The notes: generated from the letters alone by a model not told the origin. Shown: positions 12,611 to 26,825, numbered from the stretch's first letter. The stretch is 64,000 nt of DNA from Rhabdornis inornatus (GCA_013397075.1 VWZS01000643.1:34564-98563); one strand, 5' to 3'. A program made the numbers and translations.

Positions 12611-15589
12611 AGGCCCTTGGAAATATTATAAAAATGCACTAAGGAAGGCTCTATTTTTCCTGGAGCCATCATTTTGCTCCCGTTGGTTGTCTCCGTCCTT
12701 CCCAATGCTTTTTTTATGGATTCATTGAAAGATGTGAATGTCCATCTCCTCACTCTCAGGTGAGATTTTTTTGGAAATCCAAGTTGCAGGTGAAACAAGA
12801 ATGCTCCCATGGCTCTTAGGCTGCCACATTCACTGATGGTTTATTTGGTGAACAGAAATTTAGGGCCAGATTCACGTCTCTGAAAACGTCCTGGAGTTCC
12901 TTTTTCCCCAGCACAGAGTTAAAGCTCCTCACATTCCTCCTTTTTCACCTGAGTGGTGTTGCAGAGTGATTTCAGTCTGTGAAAACAGGATGAGATGAAT
13001 GTCACTCCTTTCCACAAAACCCCAGTCTGTAATTCTCTTTTGCTGCCAAGTCAGTGCAATGGGAGAAGCTTTTATCACCTGGGGTTGTGAGCTGCTGTTC
13101 TGCTTGGAATGTAAATGATACTGGATTTTGGGAATGTGGCTCCCCACTGGAAGAGTTTCCAAAGAGAGTTTTGCACTCCTGTGCCAGAAGCTCAGGAATT
13201 TGGCTGAGCTGAAAAGCTTTCTGATAAAACCCAGCTTTTCATTAACTCCTGTAAATGGGGATTCTCAGGAAGAGCCGACCTGCCGCCCTCTGGAGACACT
13301 GACCCAAACCTGTGCCTTCAGTGGATATTTGATGAGATTATCAATCACTGAGATGTCCTGCAGAGACAGACTCCAGCTCAGTCGCTGATGCAGGAGGATG
13401 CCACATTGTCATGGAAAATGTGGTGGTTTTAATATGGCCCAAAAACGTTACAATTTATAGTCAATCTAAGCCAACCAAGAGCATCAGTGACATAAAAGAT
13501 TATGATCTCTAGATTTACTCAGTTTGCTGAGGTGACCAGTGTTTAACCATAGCCCAGAGAACATTTTTCTGTTTAAATTTGAACAGTTTAATCACCCATC
13601 AACACCACAAGTAAGAATTCTGTTTTGTCTGACTCAAGGCCAGAGTTCAGGAGCTGAGGGACAAGTGAGCACTGAGTGGCAGAAATCAGGCTTCAGAATT
13701 GCCCAAAAAATGCCTGGAGAGAACAAACTCCACAACCAGCAGCATCCCCTGAACCCAAAACTTGGAATATTGACAAATACATAAAATATCTCCTTTCCAG
13801 AGAAGAGGGGTTTGGTTCCAGTATGAGAACCTCCAGAAGGCTGCCCAAGGACACAGCCAGCAGCTTCTCCCAGCCACACAATCCCAGTGCTCCCAGTCCT
13901 CAGGAGCCCAGCACCTGCTACCCAGCAGCTGGGGAGGCAACTTGGGAGCAGGCAGCACCCTCAGCACTCTCCCCTTACAGACCTGTCACAGCCCCAGGCT
14001 CTGAGTGCAAATAATCCTCTCCACAAAGGCACGGGGCTGATGTAAGAAGATTATACATTTCCAGAAATAAAACTGCTTCAACACTTCTCTAATCTATAGT
14101 TAGGGGATGCTCAGTGTATAATTTTCCTCACAACCACTGGATACTTAATGCAACAGCTGATCAGGCCAGAGCTGTTTCTAGGTCAGAGACACAGTTTGGG
14201 GAAAACTTTGCAGTGAATTCATCTCTTGGTCAGCAGTTGTTCTTCCTGCCTCCACAGCTCAGACTTGGCTGCAGGAGGCCTTTGTCCTACTTGAGAAACT
14301 CCCAATAATCTCAAAAGTTATTCCTAAACACACTTTATGTGGATCTCCATGTTAGATATTGACTGATTTAATGTAAGAATTAGCTCACTGTGCATCAGTC
14401 TTTGAAGATATATTTCAATTTACTGTGGGAAATACCTGGCTTGTGGTGGGCAGAGGCCACAGGTTTTTAAGGGAAGCCACTGGAATATTTACTGTGAGAA
14501 GGGAAGAAACCTCTCAAGTATTACCAGTGAAAACTGCAGGTAACAGCTGGGATTTAAGCACCAACACAAGTAAAAGGATATTAAAGAACTGATGGCACTC
14601 AGGTCAATACATGGGCTCAGACAAGTGGAAAGCTAAAATACCTTGGGTCATTAGACAAGTGACCTTTCCCTGCTCAAACACCCTTTTACCTGAGCAAAAT
14701 TTACATATCATCTGAAAGGAGACTGGCTAAACATCTTTTACTATTCATTTACTTCTTTTTCACTATTTGTTGCCAATTTTCAATGGTTGAGTGTGCTCAG
14801 ACATGCAGACATTTCACCAGGTCAGCACTAAGGCAGTGAGAAGAGCCTAAAGGAACAATTGCCAGCAGAATTCAAAAATTCAAATTACAGGTTGGTGGGG
14901 GCTTCAGACAGCAAGCAGGAATCAACTGAGCATCTCAATTTTACCACCATGCACAGTCAGTCAAGGTTTGGGTGGCTTTCACTTAAGAAGTGTTAGAAAA
15001 GGGCAAGAGGTGGCTACAATCTCTCAAGAGAAGCTGCTGTAATTTGAAGTGTTCAATAGGATTCCAACACCACCAAGTGCTTTCCCAAAAACAATATTTG
15101 TGCTCTGCAAGAGCTCAGTGTGCTGCCTTTATTGCCAGCCTCTCACTGATAAGAGCTGCAGGAAATCTTTATCTAAACCCACAGATAACCGGACACTTGT
15201 AATGCAGAAATGAAAAAATCAGGCAGTCAAGGTCTAATCCTGCCTGGCTTTGAGATCAGACTGAAAACCCATCACATTTACTGAGCTGTGTCTCCCATCA
15301 GTGACAGCACAATTAGATGTGAGCAAACCACAAAAGGAAAAAAAAACAGCCCAAACCTTCCACCTGTGCCTAAGCTTTGAGTGATATTCAGAAAGATTTT
15401 TAAAGGATGATGTATTTTTCCATAGGTGTACATGTCAAGGACCTAAAAATAGGATATCTCTGTTCCTAATACTGATAATTTTCTGCTTTTAATATGAGAT
15501 GGGACATCCAAACACAACAGGGCTGTGCTGGCGTGGGTTTGAACTAACTCAGAAGTGTTCCAGATTTTTTCTTTTCAGAAGGGTGGTGT

Positions 15590-15755
15590 AAGACCAGACT
15601 GCCCAGAGGCTGCAGAGGCTTTGATTCCTGGGAACATTTCAGAGCAGGATGGACGAGCTCTGGGCAGCCTGGTGTGCTGGAAGGTGTCCCTGCCCATGGC
15701 AGAAATGACCTTTAGAGCCCCTTCCCACCCAAACCAGGATTCCTTGTGCACAACA
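15590..15755 (+). mobile_element. Short diverged CR1 fragment
   Basis: GAGCTCTGGGCAGCCTGGTG, GGAAGGTGTCCCTGCCCATG and the following CCTTTAGAGCCCCTTCCCAC match the CR1 3' region. The terminal octamer tail is missing. Confidence 0.55.
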
Positions 15756-18700
15756 GGCTCTGGGGCTGTGGATCTGCCCAGATTTCTGCCATTATAATGC
15801 GAATTTAATTGTGAAAAATCTCAATCTGCATGAGTTTAAATAGGCACAAGAAATCAAAAATCTTTTGACCACGTCAGGTTGAGGTCAAAATTTGCAGCTC
15901 CACCTGTACCCAGGAGAGCTCTTACAAACCCTCCACAATAATTCACTGCAGACACAAAATTAAACTCAGCCCAGAAGCACCATCTCCCCACTTTAAGAGC
16001 TCTGCTGAATTAAGCAGGAATATTCCCATAAAATCTCTTAAGCAGATTTTCCTGAAATCACCAGAAACTTTTCACAGAAAGGCTTTTCTGGACCACTCAC
16101 CCTGCAGATTTCCTTTTTGGATGTGTCCATCTGGATTGCTGGGGGTTATGAAACTCCCCAGGTGCAGCAGGACAGGTGCTGCCTGCAGAGCCACCAAAAG
16201 CATCCCTGGGAGCACAGAGCAGCCTCACCTGCCTGGGAGCCTTGCCCCAATCCTGGTTTTGTCTGGAATCCCAGCCCAGGGAGTGTTTGTATGAACTGCA
16301 GACCTGTTTAGGTGGAGCTGGGGGGGATTTAAGGTTTGGTGTGACATTCACAGACCAGACCTGAGGAGGCCAAGCTTTAGGCAAAGCCTCTCATGTTCCT
16401 TCTGCACCCACAATCAACCACAGCAGGTCCCATAAAAAACCACCCCATACTCTGTAAGGTGTTTGCATGGCAAGAATGCCAAAATGATGCAGGGACTTGA
16501 TCCCTTTCCCAAAAGCACTTCCAGAAGGGGATTTCATTGCTACTTCAGGCACGTGAGTGATGAACTGGAGCCAGCTGTGGTTTGTAAAACTCGCAGTAAA
16601 ATGCACCAACAATCAGCCAGTGTAATCAAGCTCCTAATCAACCAAAATAGTTTGATATGCACCACAACTACCTGCTAGAAATCAGCTTTTGCTTTATTTG
16701 TATTGCTGTTTTACTCAAACCTTGGGGAGGTGCAGTAAAAGAAAGACAGAACCAGTCAGGGAGTTGCCAAAGCAAGGCCAGGTATAAATGTATTTATGGC
16801 TAAATGAGGCCAACATTGCTCAGGGAATCAAACAAGACACCTCTGTGGTGTTAAAGCAACCAATAATCCAACACAAAAAAGGCAACAAAACCCCATTCAC
16901 TGTGTCACCATTGGATCACAAGAACTTCTGTTTCCCACCCCACCTCCCCAGCAGTTAAAAAGAATATCAGAGAACCCCCCAAAAGCATCACTGCTGTTGG
17001 ACTCCTTTCAGAGGAGTTTGCAGCAGCCTTTGATCCCTCCAGGCTCAATTTTGGGGCAGAAGGTGGAGCCACATGAAAGCCCCCGGTCCCAGAGCACATT
17101 TCCTCTGTGGCTCTGGACTCTGCAGCCTTTTCTCACCACAAGCCTGGGTTTGGAACTGAGCTGAGCACACCCAGCCCTTCTGCAAGGGTGGAAATGGGGT
17201 TTTGGCTGTGGCCACTCCAACCCAGGGAGCCTCTGTAAGGGGCACCTCACGGCCATGAGCTGGCACAACCCAAAAATAAGAAACAAAATCTGTGGGAATA
17301 TTTTCAGAATAGCAGGCACGTCCCCTCTTTGATGACAGCCCTCACACATGAACAGAAAGAGAGAAGAATTGGGTTGTTTTTATTTCCTGGGAAGGAGGTC
17401 TGTGCATCTTGCATTTTGTATTAATGAGCCTTTGGAAATATCCAAGGGCTGCATTTTTCTGCCCATTTAAATGAACATTTAAAGAGGCACACGGGGGAAA
17501 TGAAGGCCCTTTCCTGACACTTGTTTAAAGGGCTGAGCTATTTATGTGTCACCAGGGAGGCATTCATTGATTTCCCAGAGATGAGCTGGGTAATGGAATT
17601 CAGAGATTTTCACTTGGAGTCAAGTGCAGGTCATGAATGACACAAAAGAATCACCCCTTGGAGCTGCCTGGCACTGCTGATCTCACCTCACCTTGGATCT
17701 CCTCTCCCAAAAGAGCCCCAGATTACAATTCTAGGGTGATCCCTCTGAGATTCCTACTGTCATCAAAATTCCAGGGGACCATCCACCAGGAAATAGCTTC
17801 CTGCTTGCCATACCCCTCTGCAGCAGGGCTCGAGTTAAAAGAGAAACTTGTGTGACTCAGTCAACAAATTATGTCATTAAAATTTTGTACAGTGCCCTGA
17901 CATTCCATTCTGTTGTAATATATGGGGAAATTATCCAGCTTGCCACAGAACTTACATTTTGAACAGCATTTACTGGATTTTCCAGCTATCTGTATCTGGT
18001 ATTAAACATCTTTTAGGAGTAATTAGTGAGTCTATTTTGATTTTCAGCACTGTCTGCAGCCTCTGTGCAATTATTTCAGCACCTTTTGTCACACTGGGAG
18101 TAAAAGGATGTGGAAGAGGGAGGGAGAGCCAGCCCAGGCTGTGTGGCAGTGCACGTGACCAGTGGTTTATAAAAGTTATTCAAGGTGAGAAGGGCAGGAG
18201 AATCACAGCAACTCTGCTCAGCAGAGGTCAAGATGTCACACCTGGATAATTGAAAATGTATTATCCAAGTTATTCCTGCAGCAGTCCATGAATGGAGAGG
18301 CTCCTCTGGTGCCCCTAAAGCTTCCCCATGCACCCAAGCACCTGAAAGGATGATTCTCTAACTCTCTTAGGAGCACCCACCCTCAGTTTGTAATTTTTGG
18401 CTGATTTGTGGCTCAAGTTCTCTGTGCAGCAACTCAACCCTGTTGCTTGTCCTCAGGAGAGTCACTTCTCTACAGAGACATTTTATATTTGAATTTTGTA
18501 ATGGGACCATGCATGGTCTCTGAGCTAAATTAACTTTTGCCTTCTTGTCACTCTTTGAAAATGGAAAGTTGAGGACAGGGTTAGATTTTATTGATTTTTG
18601 ATTTGATTTGAACACCCGACTTCCACACTGCTCAGAAACTCTCAAACATGCAAGGAAATGGGACAGAAAAATAGTCAGAGTTGACATTTTCCTTCTTTCT

Positions 18701-20173
18701 ACACCTCAAACAACCCCTGCAGCACAGTGAGGCTCTAGAAAGAAATCCTGAAACATCCAAGATGATACAAAAACCCAGAATGAAACCTGGGATGCTTTTG
18801 CCTGATATAATGTTTGAGTTATCCACGGGTCCTACATGGGAACTTATGAATTATTTCACCCCCCTTTGCTGAGGAGCCCAGAGTTTAAGATGCTCTGATT
18901 TACAATGTAAAGATTTGGATTGCCAAAGCACTTTGAGTTTTGTTAGAGTGACATCCAGTGGCATTGGAAGTTTTCTTGCTTGTGGCAGCATAAAGCAGAG
19001 AAATCTCTATTTGAGCAGCAGCAGCTATGCAAACATTTCTGCTCAGGATCAGGTCAGTGGCCAGGACAGGAGAAGCAAATGCATCAGCTGAACTCTCCAG
19101 ATTGAAGAAGGACATGGAAACTGATAATGTAGTTATATACATTACCTGCTGGTGTTGAGAAAAGCAGAAGTCTCCACTTGATTATGGAATTTATGGAAAT
19201 TTCTGGAGAGCAGGATCTGGCAATCCCAGCTCATTGAGTTCAGACACCTTTAAAACATCCCCTCACCAAATCCCATTAATGCAATAACCACACACTCTGC
19301 TGGCACCTGCAGCCAAGCCTGGGGAAACCTTCTCTCTTCTGGCACAGCTTTTTAATCCAGCTGACAGAAAAGGCATCAGAACCTCAAAATCAGATCCCTG
19401 TGCACATCTTGCTCCAAGCACTGCAAAAAGGAACCCTCCTCAATGAATTCTTTAATGGTCCAAAGACCAACAGGGAGATGAGACACTTCTCCACACAGGA
19501 CACACTAAAAGCAGGAAGGGCTCCAATCTGAGGCAGATGTCACAGGCCAGAAAGGGGCATTGGAACAACATGGACAAGTTTTGCCATTCTGATATAAATT
19601 ATAACCTGTCCTATTGCCTGCTGCCTCCTCTGCTACCTTATGCTCCAGATTAACTCATTGTTTCATTTATTTTATGTGATTGTGCAAGTCTATGCACGGT
19701 TCAAGCTGGATGGCAGAACTGAGCTCTATCCAACAAATATTTTTATTTAAAACAAATTCTGCATTGACGTGGAGAATCCACTCCCATGTGAGCCCAGTTC
19801 CCTGGTGTCATCTGATGCTGCAAAGGGCAGCACAAGGAGGACAAAGAGGGAGGATCTGGCTCAGTTCAAGCCTGGCAGAGGGGAGCCCATGCTCAGGTTT
19901 CACTTCTTGCCAACTCTCCTGATCTCTGTAGCTGAGCTCCCCACTGGGGTGGTGTTAAATCAGACCCCATCCTTCCCAGGCTGATGGGCTGCACTTCCTT
20001 TAGAGCCTGGTCCCTAAATCCTCCAAAAAGCATTTCCCCCAGGCAGCCAGAGAAACCAAAAAGAGCCCTAGACTGGAGGAAGGGACCAGTTCTGAGGTCA
20101 GGGTGGAAAATGAGGTGGAAGCAATGCAGGGGCAGCACTGGCAGCAGCTGGAGGCTCCTTCTGCCACAGCAGG

Positions 20174-20286
20174 GGCTGATCCAGCTGCTGGGCTGATCCA
20201 GCTGCTGGGCTGGTCCAGCTGCAGGGACTGATCCAGCTGCAGGGACTGATCCAGCTGCAGGGGCTGGTCCAGCTGCTGGGGCTGCC
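20174..20286 (+). repeat. Minisatellite of 16-19-bp GATCCAGCTGC units
   Basis: About seven copies of GGCTGATCCAGCTGC or its GGTCC/CAGGGA variants lie head to tail. Each unit contains the palindrome CAGCTG. It lies 160 bp from the hairpin pair at 20442-20522. Confidence 0.9.
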
Positions 20287-20441
20287 CAGAGCCAGCACTG
20301 AGGGGACAATTCCTGCTGGGGAGGGGACAGACAGGGTCAGTGCCAGGCCAGAGGAAATTTGGTGTTTTGAGCACCAGCTTTTCCAAGAAAGGAGCCACTG
20401 GAGTGGAGAATCAGAGCTGAGGGCAAACGGGTGAGACAAAA

Positions 20442-20522
20442 CCTGGAAATTAGCAGCAGAATGTTGCTAATTTCCAGGGGGAGGGGAAATCCACTGCAGG
20501 CCAGTGGATTTCCCCTCCCCCT
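20442..20522. repeat. Two overlapping perfect inverted repeats
   Basis: The first has 14-nt arms at 20442-20455 and 20465-20478 (CCTGGAAATTAGCA and its complement) with a 9-nt loop. The second has 21-nt arms at 20476-20496 and 20502-20522 (AGGGGGAGGGGAAATCCACT plus G, and its complement) with a 5-nt loop. They share three bases, so the two full stems cannot form at once. Neither has a T-tract or gene context suggesting a terminator. Confidence 0.95.
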
Positions 20523-23500
20523 CCTTCCTTCCCCACACAGTTCTTGGCAAAACAGGGAATAAAATATAGAAAAGGTATTGAGGGATGGCAGAATTATCAC
20601 AGACTCATTTAGGCTGGAAATGTCCCCTAAGACTGAGCTCAGCACTGTTGGCACGTCCAGGTACAAGTGACAGCAGAATTTAGGCTCAGCCTCCATCAAT
20701 CTGCTGGGATGCACAAGAAAATAAAATATTTCTGGTTTAACAGATATAGGACCCTGTCCTCCAGCTGGTGCTTTAGACACTCTTTGTCCTGCAAGTTTAA
20801 TGGTGCTGAAGAGCCAAAAGTACAACACAAACACAGCTTAACATCCAACACAAAAGTTGCTTCAAGAGACAAAATTGCTGAAGCAATTTCAAACATTTTT
20901 CCAAAGCAAATGTTGCTCAGACAGACAAATCTGGTTGTGACATGCTCCCCAAAAATAGCCATGTCAGACTCAGAATTTACATCTACATAAAGAAGGTTAA
21001 TGAACCAGGCAAATTGTACTGCACAGGAAACAAATGCCAAATATTGCTCTTAGCTTTTTCTTGTGAGTCAGTGGCTGCTCTGGGAATGGGGGCACTGAAA
21101 TAAATGTACCACATCCTCAGTGCAGTTGGAACATTCCAAAATGCCATGGAGCTGTCAGTCTGCATGTCAGAATCGATGTGCAAGCTTGTCAGGAGAAAAG
21201 CAGGGGGAATTTGGGGCTTGAAATAGTCACCAGCTTCTATGGTTTATTAGTAGTAATGGAAGCAAGGCCACCTCAGGATTGTAAATCAGGCTCTTTGTGC
21301 AGAACTGTGCTGTAGTAATTAACTTTTCATGTGAAATCATAAGAGATACCTAGTTTTCCTGTCTGAAAAAGTAATACTCTAGTCAGAAGTGACAAGACAA
21401 TTCAGATTATCTGAGGATGTTCAGGGCTCCAATCCAAGACTAGACTTGGAAGCATTAACAAGGTTTGGGAAAAGAATGGGTTTGAGAAAGCAGAAGAATT
21501 TTGACTGTTATTGACAGAAACTCAGCAATGCAGCTCCTTTGCAGGATCCCAGAATTCCCAGGGCAAACCCTGAGGGTCCAAGCTGGGGGATTTCAGGGAA
21601 TTCCTATAAATTAGAGCTGAAAGGCCTCAATGAACCAAAGGACCAAGTCCTGCATGAGAAACCTCCCAGCAGCCACCATGGTCTCTCAGTTGAAGCCTCA
21701 GTGGGAATTATTCCTCACTTCTCTCCTCCTAGCCATGTCCTGGCCCATCTCAGGTGGTTTTTCCCTCTCACACAGCTGCTTTCCAGCTGTGGTACAAAGA
21801 ATTCACAGAGATAGGGAAGGCTTTGCTTAAAATGCAAGAACAAACAATTAAATACAAATTGCACTTTGTTCTTACTTTCCTTTGCCTGCTGGTTTTCACC
21901 TGCACCTCATCACCTCACACCTGGATACAAAACTGTCTACAAGTGTTAATTACACCCACTTCTAATTAAATAGGAGGTTTGTTTCAACTATTAATGCTCT
22001 GACTTCCAGATATTCAATGAGGAACCTCAGGCTGAGGATGGGCTGACAGTGGGGACATTTTAGTTGTGCAGACTGGATGTTCCGAGATGTTCTTCAGAAA
22101 TACTGGGCAAGGTTCAGAGAACAGTGCAAGAAAAAAGGGAGGAACAAAAAAAAAAGTCAAATTTGACTTTGACTTTCTAGGTTCATGTAACCTGACCAGA
22201 GCAACAAACCCACACATGAAATGTATGGGAGTGGCCTTTCCCACAGGATGCCTTGTCATCATTTTCCCTCACACCACACATTATTCCCCATAATTTAAAC
22301 ATCTATCCCGGTCTCAGTGGCAGCTCAGCTTCAGCCTGAAGCTTTATGGATATTTGAGAAAGAAATTTCATTATATCTTCTTGTAAAGACTCACTGCATT
22401 CTTTGCATCATGATTCAGATCCAAGGAAACCTCTCCTGACCCTCTGTGTTCAGCTCCGGGGACAAACAGATTTTGTGTTGGCATGTGCTGCCACCTAATG
22501 ATATGGAAACCAAGACTTTGGAAGAAAAAACCTCAGAATTGCATTAAAAAAAAACAAAACCCAACAACGAAAAGAAAAGCAGCTGCAGAAGGGATTAGTA
22601 AATTTTATCATTTGGAACAGGGAAGGGCAAGTCCATGTAGGAAAAGCTGAGGGTAGAACTGGGTGGGAGGTGGGAACTGGATCCAAACCCAAGTTCAGGC
22701 TGCTTCTAACCAAAAGGTGTCCCCAGAGCACCACAGAAATTCTGTGCAGAGGTTTTTCTGGAGCAGCTGCAGCCCAGGGCTGAGGTTACCCTGCAGCTCT
22801 CCCCTCTCCCACAGCAGCACAGGAACCTTCCCCAGGGAGCTGCTGCCCCCCTGCCCTGCACAGGGCACACAGCACAAGAAGCTTCCTGCAGCTTCTGTTC
22901 TGAAATGGAACTTCCAGCTGGGAGAAATCAGATTTTTGAGTCAGATTTCACTCACTATATCCTCAATAAAAAGAAATCATCTGTCTCAGATAATTCCATG
23001 TAAATGCAGAGTGGTGGGTAATTCCCAGTGGGCAGTTCCCTGAGTTTGAGGATTCCTCAGTTCTATCAGCCCATGAAATATCCACATTTATTTAGTAACA
23101 AACCCAGAGAAGCAGAAATGCATTTCCTGCCCCCAATGCTGCCTCTTCCCTCCATCCTGCCTGCAGATTCCTTCCCAAAACAGAGCTAACATCACAGCTT
23201 CCCATAGATTGGAAAATTTCATACAAAACCCCCAAGCTCTATAAAAATATAGGTAAATTGAACTCCTTCAGCTGAAGAGATAACAATTTATTTTACCTTG
23301 CTACAGCAACTCAAAGGACACTTAACAGGCCAGCAATGCACAATAGGATTAGTCCAGACTATGTGTTAAATTCCCAAAAAAACCACACTTGGCTTTGTCA
23401 ATATCTGCTGAGAAAACCCCTTCAATTCCAACAATTTTAAACCACTTGAATCAGACAAATAATTAAGATTTTTTAATTAGCAAGAGCACTGTAATACGCA

Positions 23501-25977
23501 GAGCGGGCTTACAATTCAACTGCAGGGGTGGGGTGGATAAAACAGGGGTTTGAGGAGGATCAGCTTGCCAAAGGTGGGAATAATTGAGGAAGAACTTGCA
23601 CATTCTGTAAATCTTAAACCTGCAAAAAAATTGCCAATTCAGATCACTAAAAGGCCTCTGAGAAAACCCAGAAACACCTGAAAAAACCCACAAAGACCAG
23701 AAGTAACAACACTGGAAAACTAGTTAAAAAATAAAGCTGCCACCCCTCCTTGCTGTGTGCTCAAGGAAAGGAGAGCACAGCTCTCCCACAGCAGCTCCTT
23801 CCAGCTTCTTCCCCAAAATCCAGCTTCTTCCCAAAAATCCAGCTTCTTCCTGCCTTCTCTCCCTATCACTTCACTCTCCTTCTCCAGCCATGGTCACCAT
23901 GTGCAGTCAAATTCTTTCAATTATTCCAATTAGCCAATAGCCCTTTCCCCTTCTGCCCCAGGAGCAGAGGCTGCACTGGCAGCTGAAGATGTTGAAGGGG
24001 AAGCTCAGATGTAGAGAAGGGGAAGGACAAAAGTGGTGCCTGCAGGAGTTGGGAGAGGAGCAATCTGTGCCCCAAGAACCCAAAACTTTCCTGTGAAGTC
24101 TCAGGAAGGAGCTTGGCAAACAAGCAGAGACTTTTAAACATAACCTGGGCTGATTTGCTGGAAATAATATCTTAAAATAAGCAGGAAAAAGTAAAAGCCG
24201 ATTTAAGTGTCACTTTTACCACATCATGCTTTCATCCCTGCAAAGAGCACACAGAGGTTACTTGTTCCTGTTTTATCTTGATGGCCTCTTCTGCTCTTAT
24301 TTCTGTTTTCTGAGCTGGTCCTGAGTTCTCTGGATTGTGATTTCTTTGAAGACAGATCCCTCTCATTCCTTTCACTGATCAGTTGAATCCTTCCCACTGT
24401 TTCTTTCATCTCTCAGTACCTAGCTTTATTTACCAGCAGACCCCCAGTTTGCTTGTAAGGACAAATCTCTCTCATTCCTTTCACTCTGAGTGCTGGTGAA
24501 GGCACCAGGGGCCATGGCTTGGCCGTGCCCCTGTGTGGGATCCCAGAGCCCTGGGGTTTTTGAGCCTTCTGTGCTGTCTGGCACTGACCCCCTGGAGAAC
24601 ACTGCTTTTGACCTGAGCCCTTGGAGAAGGCTTCCAGATTTGAGTGATGGAGTTAAAAACAGGGGTGTGGAGTTAAATAGAAGTGTGTAATTTCACATGG
24701 TAAAGTTTTTAAATTTGAGGTTTTTATAGAATAGTAATAGGTCTGGGACAAGATGGAGGATTTGGGGTGGTGTCTCTTTTGGTGCTCATCTTCCTTTTTC
24801 TCCATGGGTTTCAGGCAGCAGTTTCTGGTTGGTCAGCCAGTGTCACACTGAGGGTCATAGGAATCTAGTTATTGGGTTAAAAATATAAATAATATAGGTA
24901 TTCATTCTCTATTGGACTGTTTGGCTTTCAGAGACCTTGTAGCTAACTGGATTCATCTCCATTTTACTCACTTCTAGCAGGCAGCCAAAAGTGCTGCTAA
25001 ACTTTCTGTACTTTTGACAGGATTTAATGAACAACCAAGCCCAAACATGAGAAAATCAGTTTCCTTCGTGTGTTTTTTAATCCTGGCTCTGAGTGAAGGC
25101 AGCAGAGACTGAGACAAACCACTGATTAAGTGGTGCAAAACTCCCCCCACTGTTACACCCCTGTTCCCTGCTGTCCCATGTCCCAGGCAGGGCAGTGACA
25201 CCAGTGCTGAGCAGAGCACGGCCAAGTCCCACGTCACTGCTGCTGCCAAACTTAGCCTGGCCCTGGAGCTGCCTGCCCAAGTAGCTGCTGTTTGCTCTTC
25301 TGAGCATGGCATGCCTCAATTGCAGACAGCTTCCAGCCCTTTGGGAAGAGGGCAGGGATGATTCATCCTTGAGGAGCAGGGAAGGAAGGGGGTGTTGGCA
25401 GCCCCAGCTCTCAGAAGATGTCTCACAACAATATTAAAGAAAAGCTGCTGTGCCTCTTCCAGAGTGGGAGGGAGAGGGGATTGAGGGGCTGGATTCACCA
25501 GCACACACCAGTATTTTGTCATTAACCACTTCTAGCAAGGAATTCTTGACTATCCTCTGGCTTCTCTTCTTGTTTAATTGGAATACCCCAAGGACTCCCT
25601 AATTGTAAAAACCATGGAGCTCATCACAGTTTGGAAGGAGTGTCTCCATCAGCTGATAGCAACATCTTGGGAGAAACAGGGGCCTGGCTGTGGCTTCTGG
25701 CACAGAGTAAAACAGCACAGAAGCACCCAGGAGTGGCACAGTCAGAGAGGAATGGAAAGGTTTTGTCAAAATCCATAACATGTTTTCCTTATTAGAGCCA
25801 AGCTTGGGTAGTCAAGATGAGAAAGAGCCTTTAAGAAAAGAATTTAATTTCCTGTGTTGCAGGCTGCTGTATAAGGGGGTGCCTCAGGGGGCAGGAGCAG
25901 AACTTTTCATGAGTGTGTTGTGGATTAGAGCAATTTATGTGGATTTCTCCCTATATATGGAGAGAGATATAAGAAAG
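20523..25977. other. Non-coding flank
   Basis: No exon, RNA gene or clear mobile element was recognised. A three-copy 19-bp repeat lies at 23801-23853. Confidence 0.6.
23801..23853 (+). repeat. Three-copy 19-bp tandem repeat
   Basis: Units of the form CCAGCTTCTTCCCCAAAAT begin at 23801, 23820 and 23839; the last is incomplete. Confidence 0.85.
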
Positions 25978-26475
25978 GATCACAGAAAAATTTGGGTTGG
26001 AAGGAACCTTAAATCTGACCCAGCTCCACTCCCTGCCATGGCAGGGACAGCTTCCACTGTCCCAGGCTGCTCCCAACCCCAATGTCCAGCCTGGCCTTGG
26101 GCACTGCCAGGGATCCAGGGGCAGCCACAGCTGCTCTGGGCCCCCTGTGCCAGGGCTGCCCACCCTCACAGGGGACAATTCCTTCCCAATATCCCATCTG
26201 TCCCTGCCCTCTGGCAGTGGGAAGCCATTCCCTGTGTCCTGTCCCTCCATGCCTTGTCCCCAGTCCCTCTGCAGCTCTCCTGGAGCCCCTTCAGGCCCTG
26301 GCAGGGGCTCTGAGCTCTCCCTGGATCCTTCTCCTCTCCAGGTGAGCACTCCCAGCCTGGCTCCAAAGCACAGGGGTTCAGCCCTTTCATCACATTTGTG
26401 GCTTCCTTTTGACTTTTTCCAACAGCTCCACATCCTTTTTATGCTGGAGGCCCCCGAGCTGAACACTCCAGGCAC
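25978..26475 (-). mobile_element. CR1 LINE fragment, inverted, about 500 bp
   Basis: The plus strand begins GATCACAGAAAAATTTGGGT and runs through TGCCATGGCAGGGACAGCTT, GGGCACTGCCAGGGATCCAG and TCCCTGCCCTCTGGCAGTGG to a GCTGAACACTCCAG end. This is the complement of a CR1 3' end. The long open frames over it on both strands come from GC-rich repeat sequence and contain no intact domain. Confidence 0.85.
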
Positions 26476-26645
26476 CCACAGGAACATAAAAGCCTCAAAT
26501 CAGAGCACAAGAGACCATAGGGGGACAGAGCACTGGCTGGGAGTGAGGCTCTGGCTGGGAGGGTATTTCATTTCAGCAGCTGCAAGATGCAATTCCCCTC
26601 CCTGGGGCATCTCCCTCCAGCACCAGCTTCTGCCTGGGCAGGGAG

Positions 26646-26734
26646 TTTATATATTTATATTTATATTTATATTTATATTTATATTTATATTTATATTTAT
26701 ATTTATATTTATATTTTTCTTATATTTACATTTA
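26646..26734 (+). repeat. (TTTATA)n microsatellite abutting an assembly gap
   Basis: The hexamer TTTATA repeats about 12 times without much change up to the gap. Similar ATATTTAGATATTT sequence resumes after it, so the gap probably lies inside the same array. Confidence 0.95.
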
Positions 26735-26825
26735 NNNNNNNNNNNNNNNNNNNNNNNNNNNNNNNNNNNNNNNNNNNNNNNNNNNNNNNNNNNNNNNNNN
26801 NNNNNNNNNNNNNNNNNNNNNNNNN
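26735..26825. other. Assembly gap (91 N)
   Basis: A run of N sits inside the AT-rich hexamer array. The real length is unknown. Another single N is at 3288. Confidence 0.99.

Larger units (their letters stand above)
11816..20173. other. Non-coding flank with CR1 scraps
   Basis: Apart from the CR1 fragments listed separately, I see AT-rich single-copy-looking sequence without exons or RNA genes. Open frames here are short and carry no recognisable motif. Confidence 0.6.
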
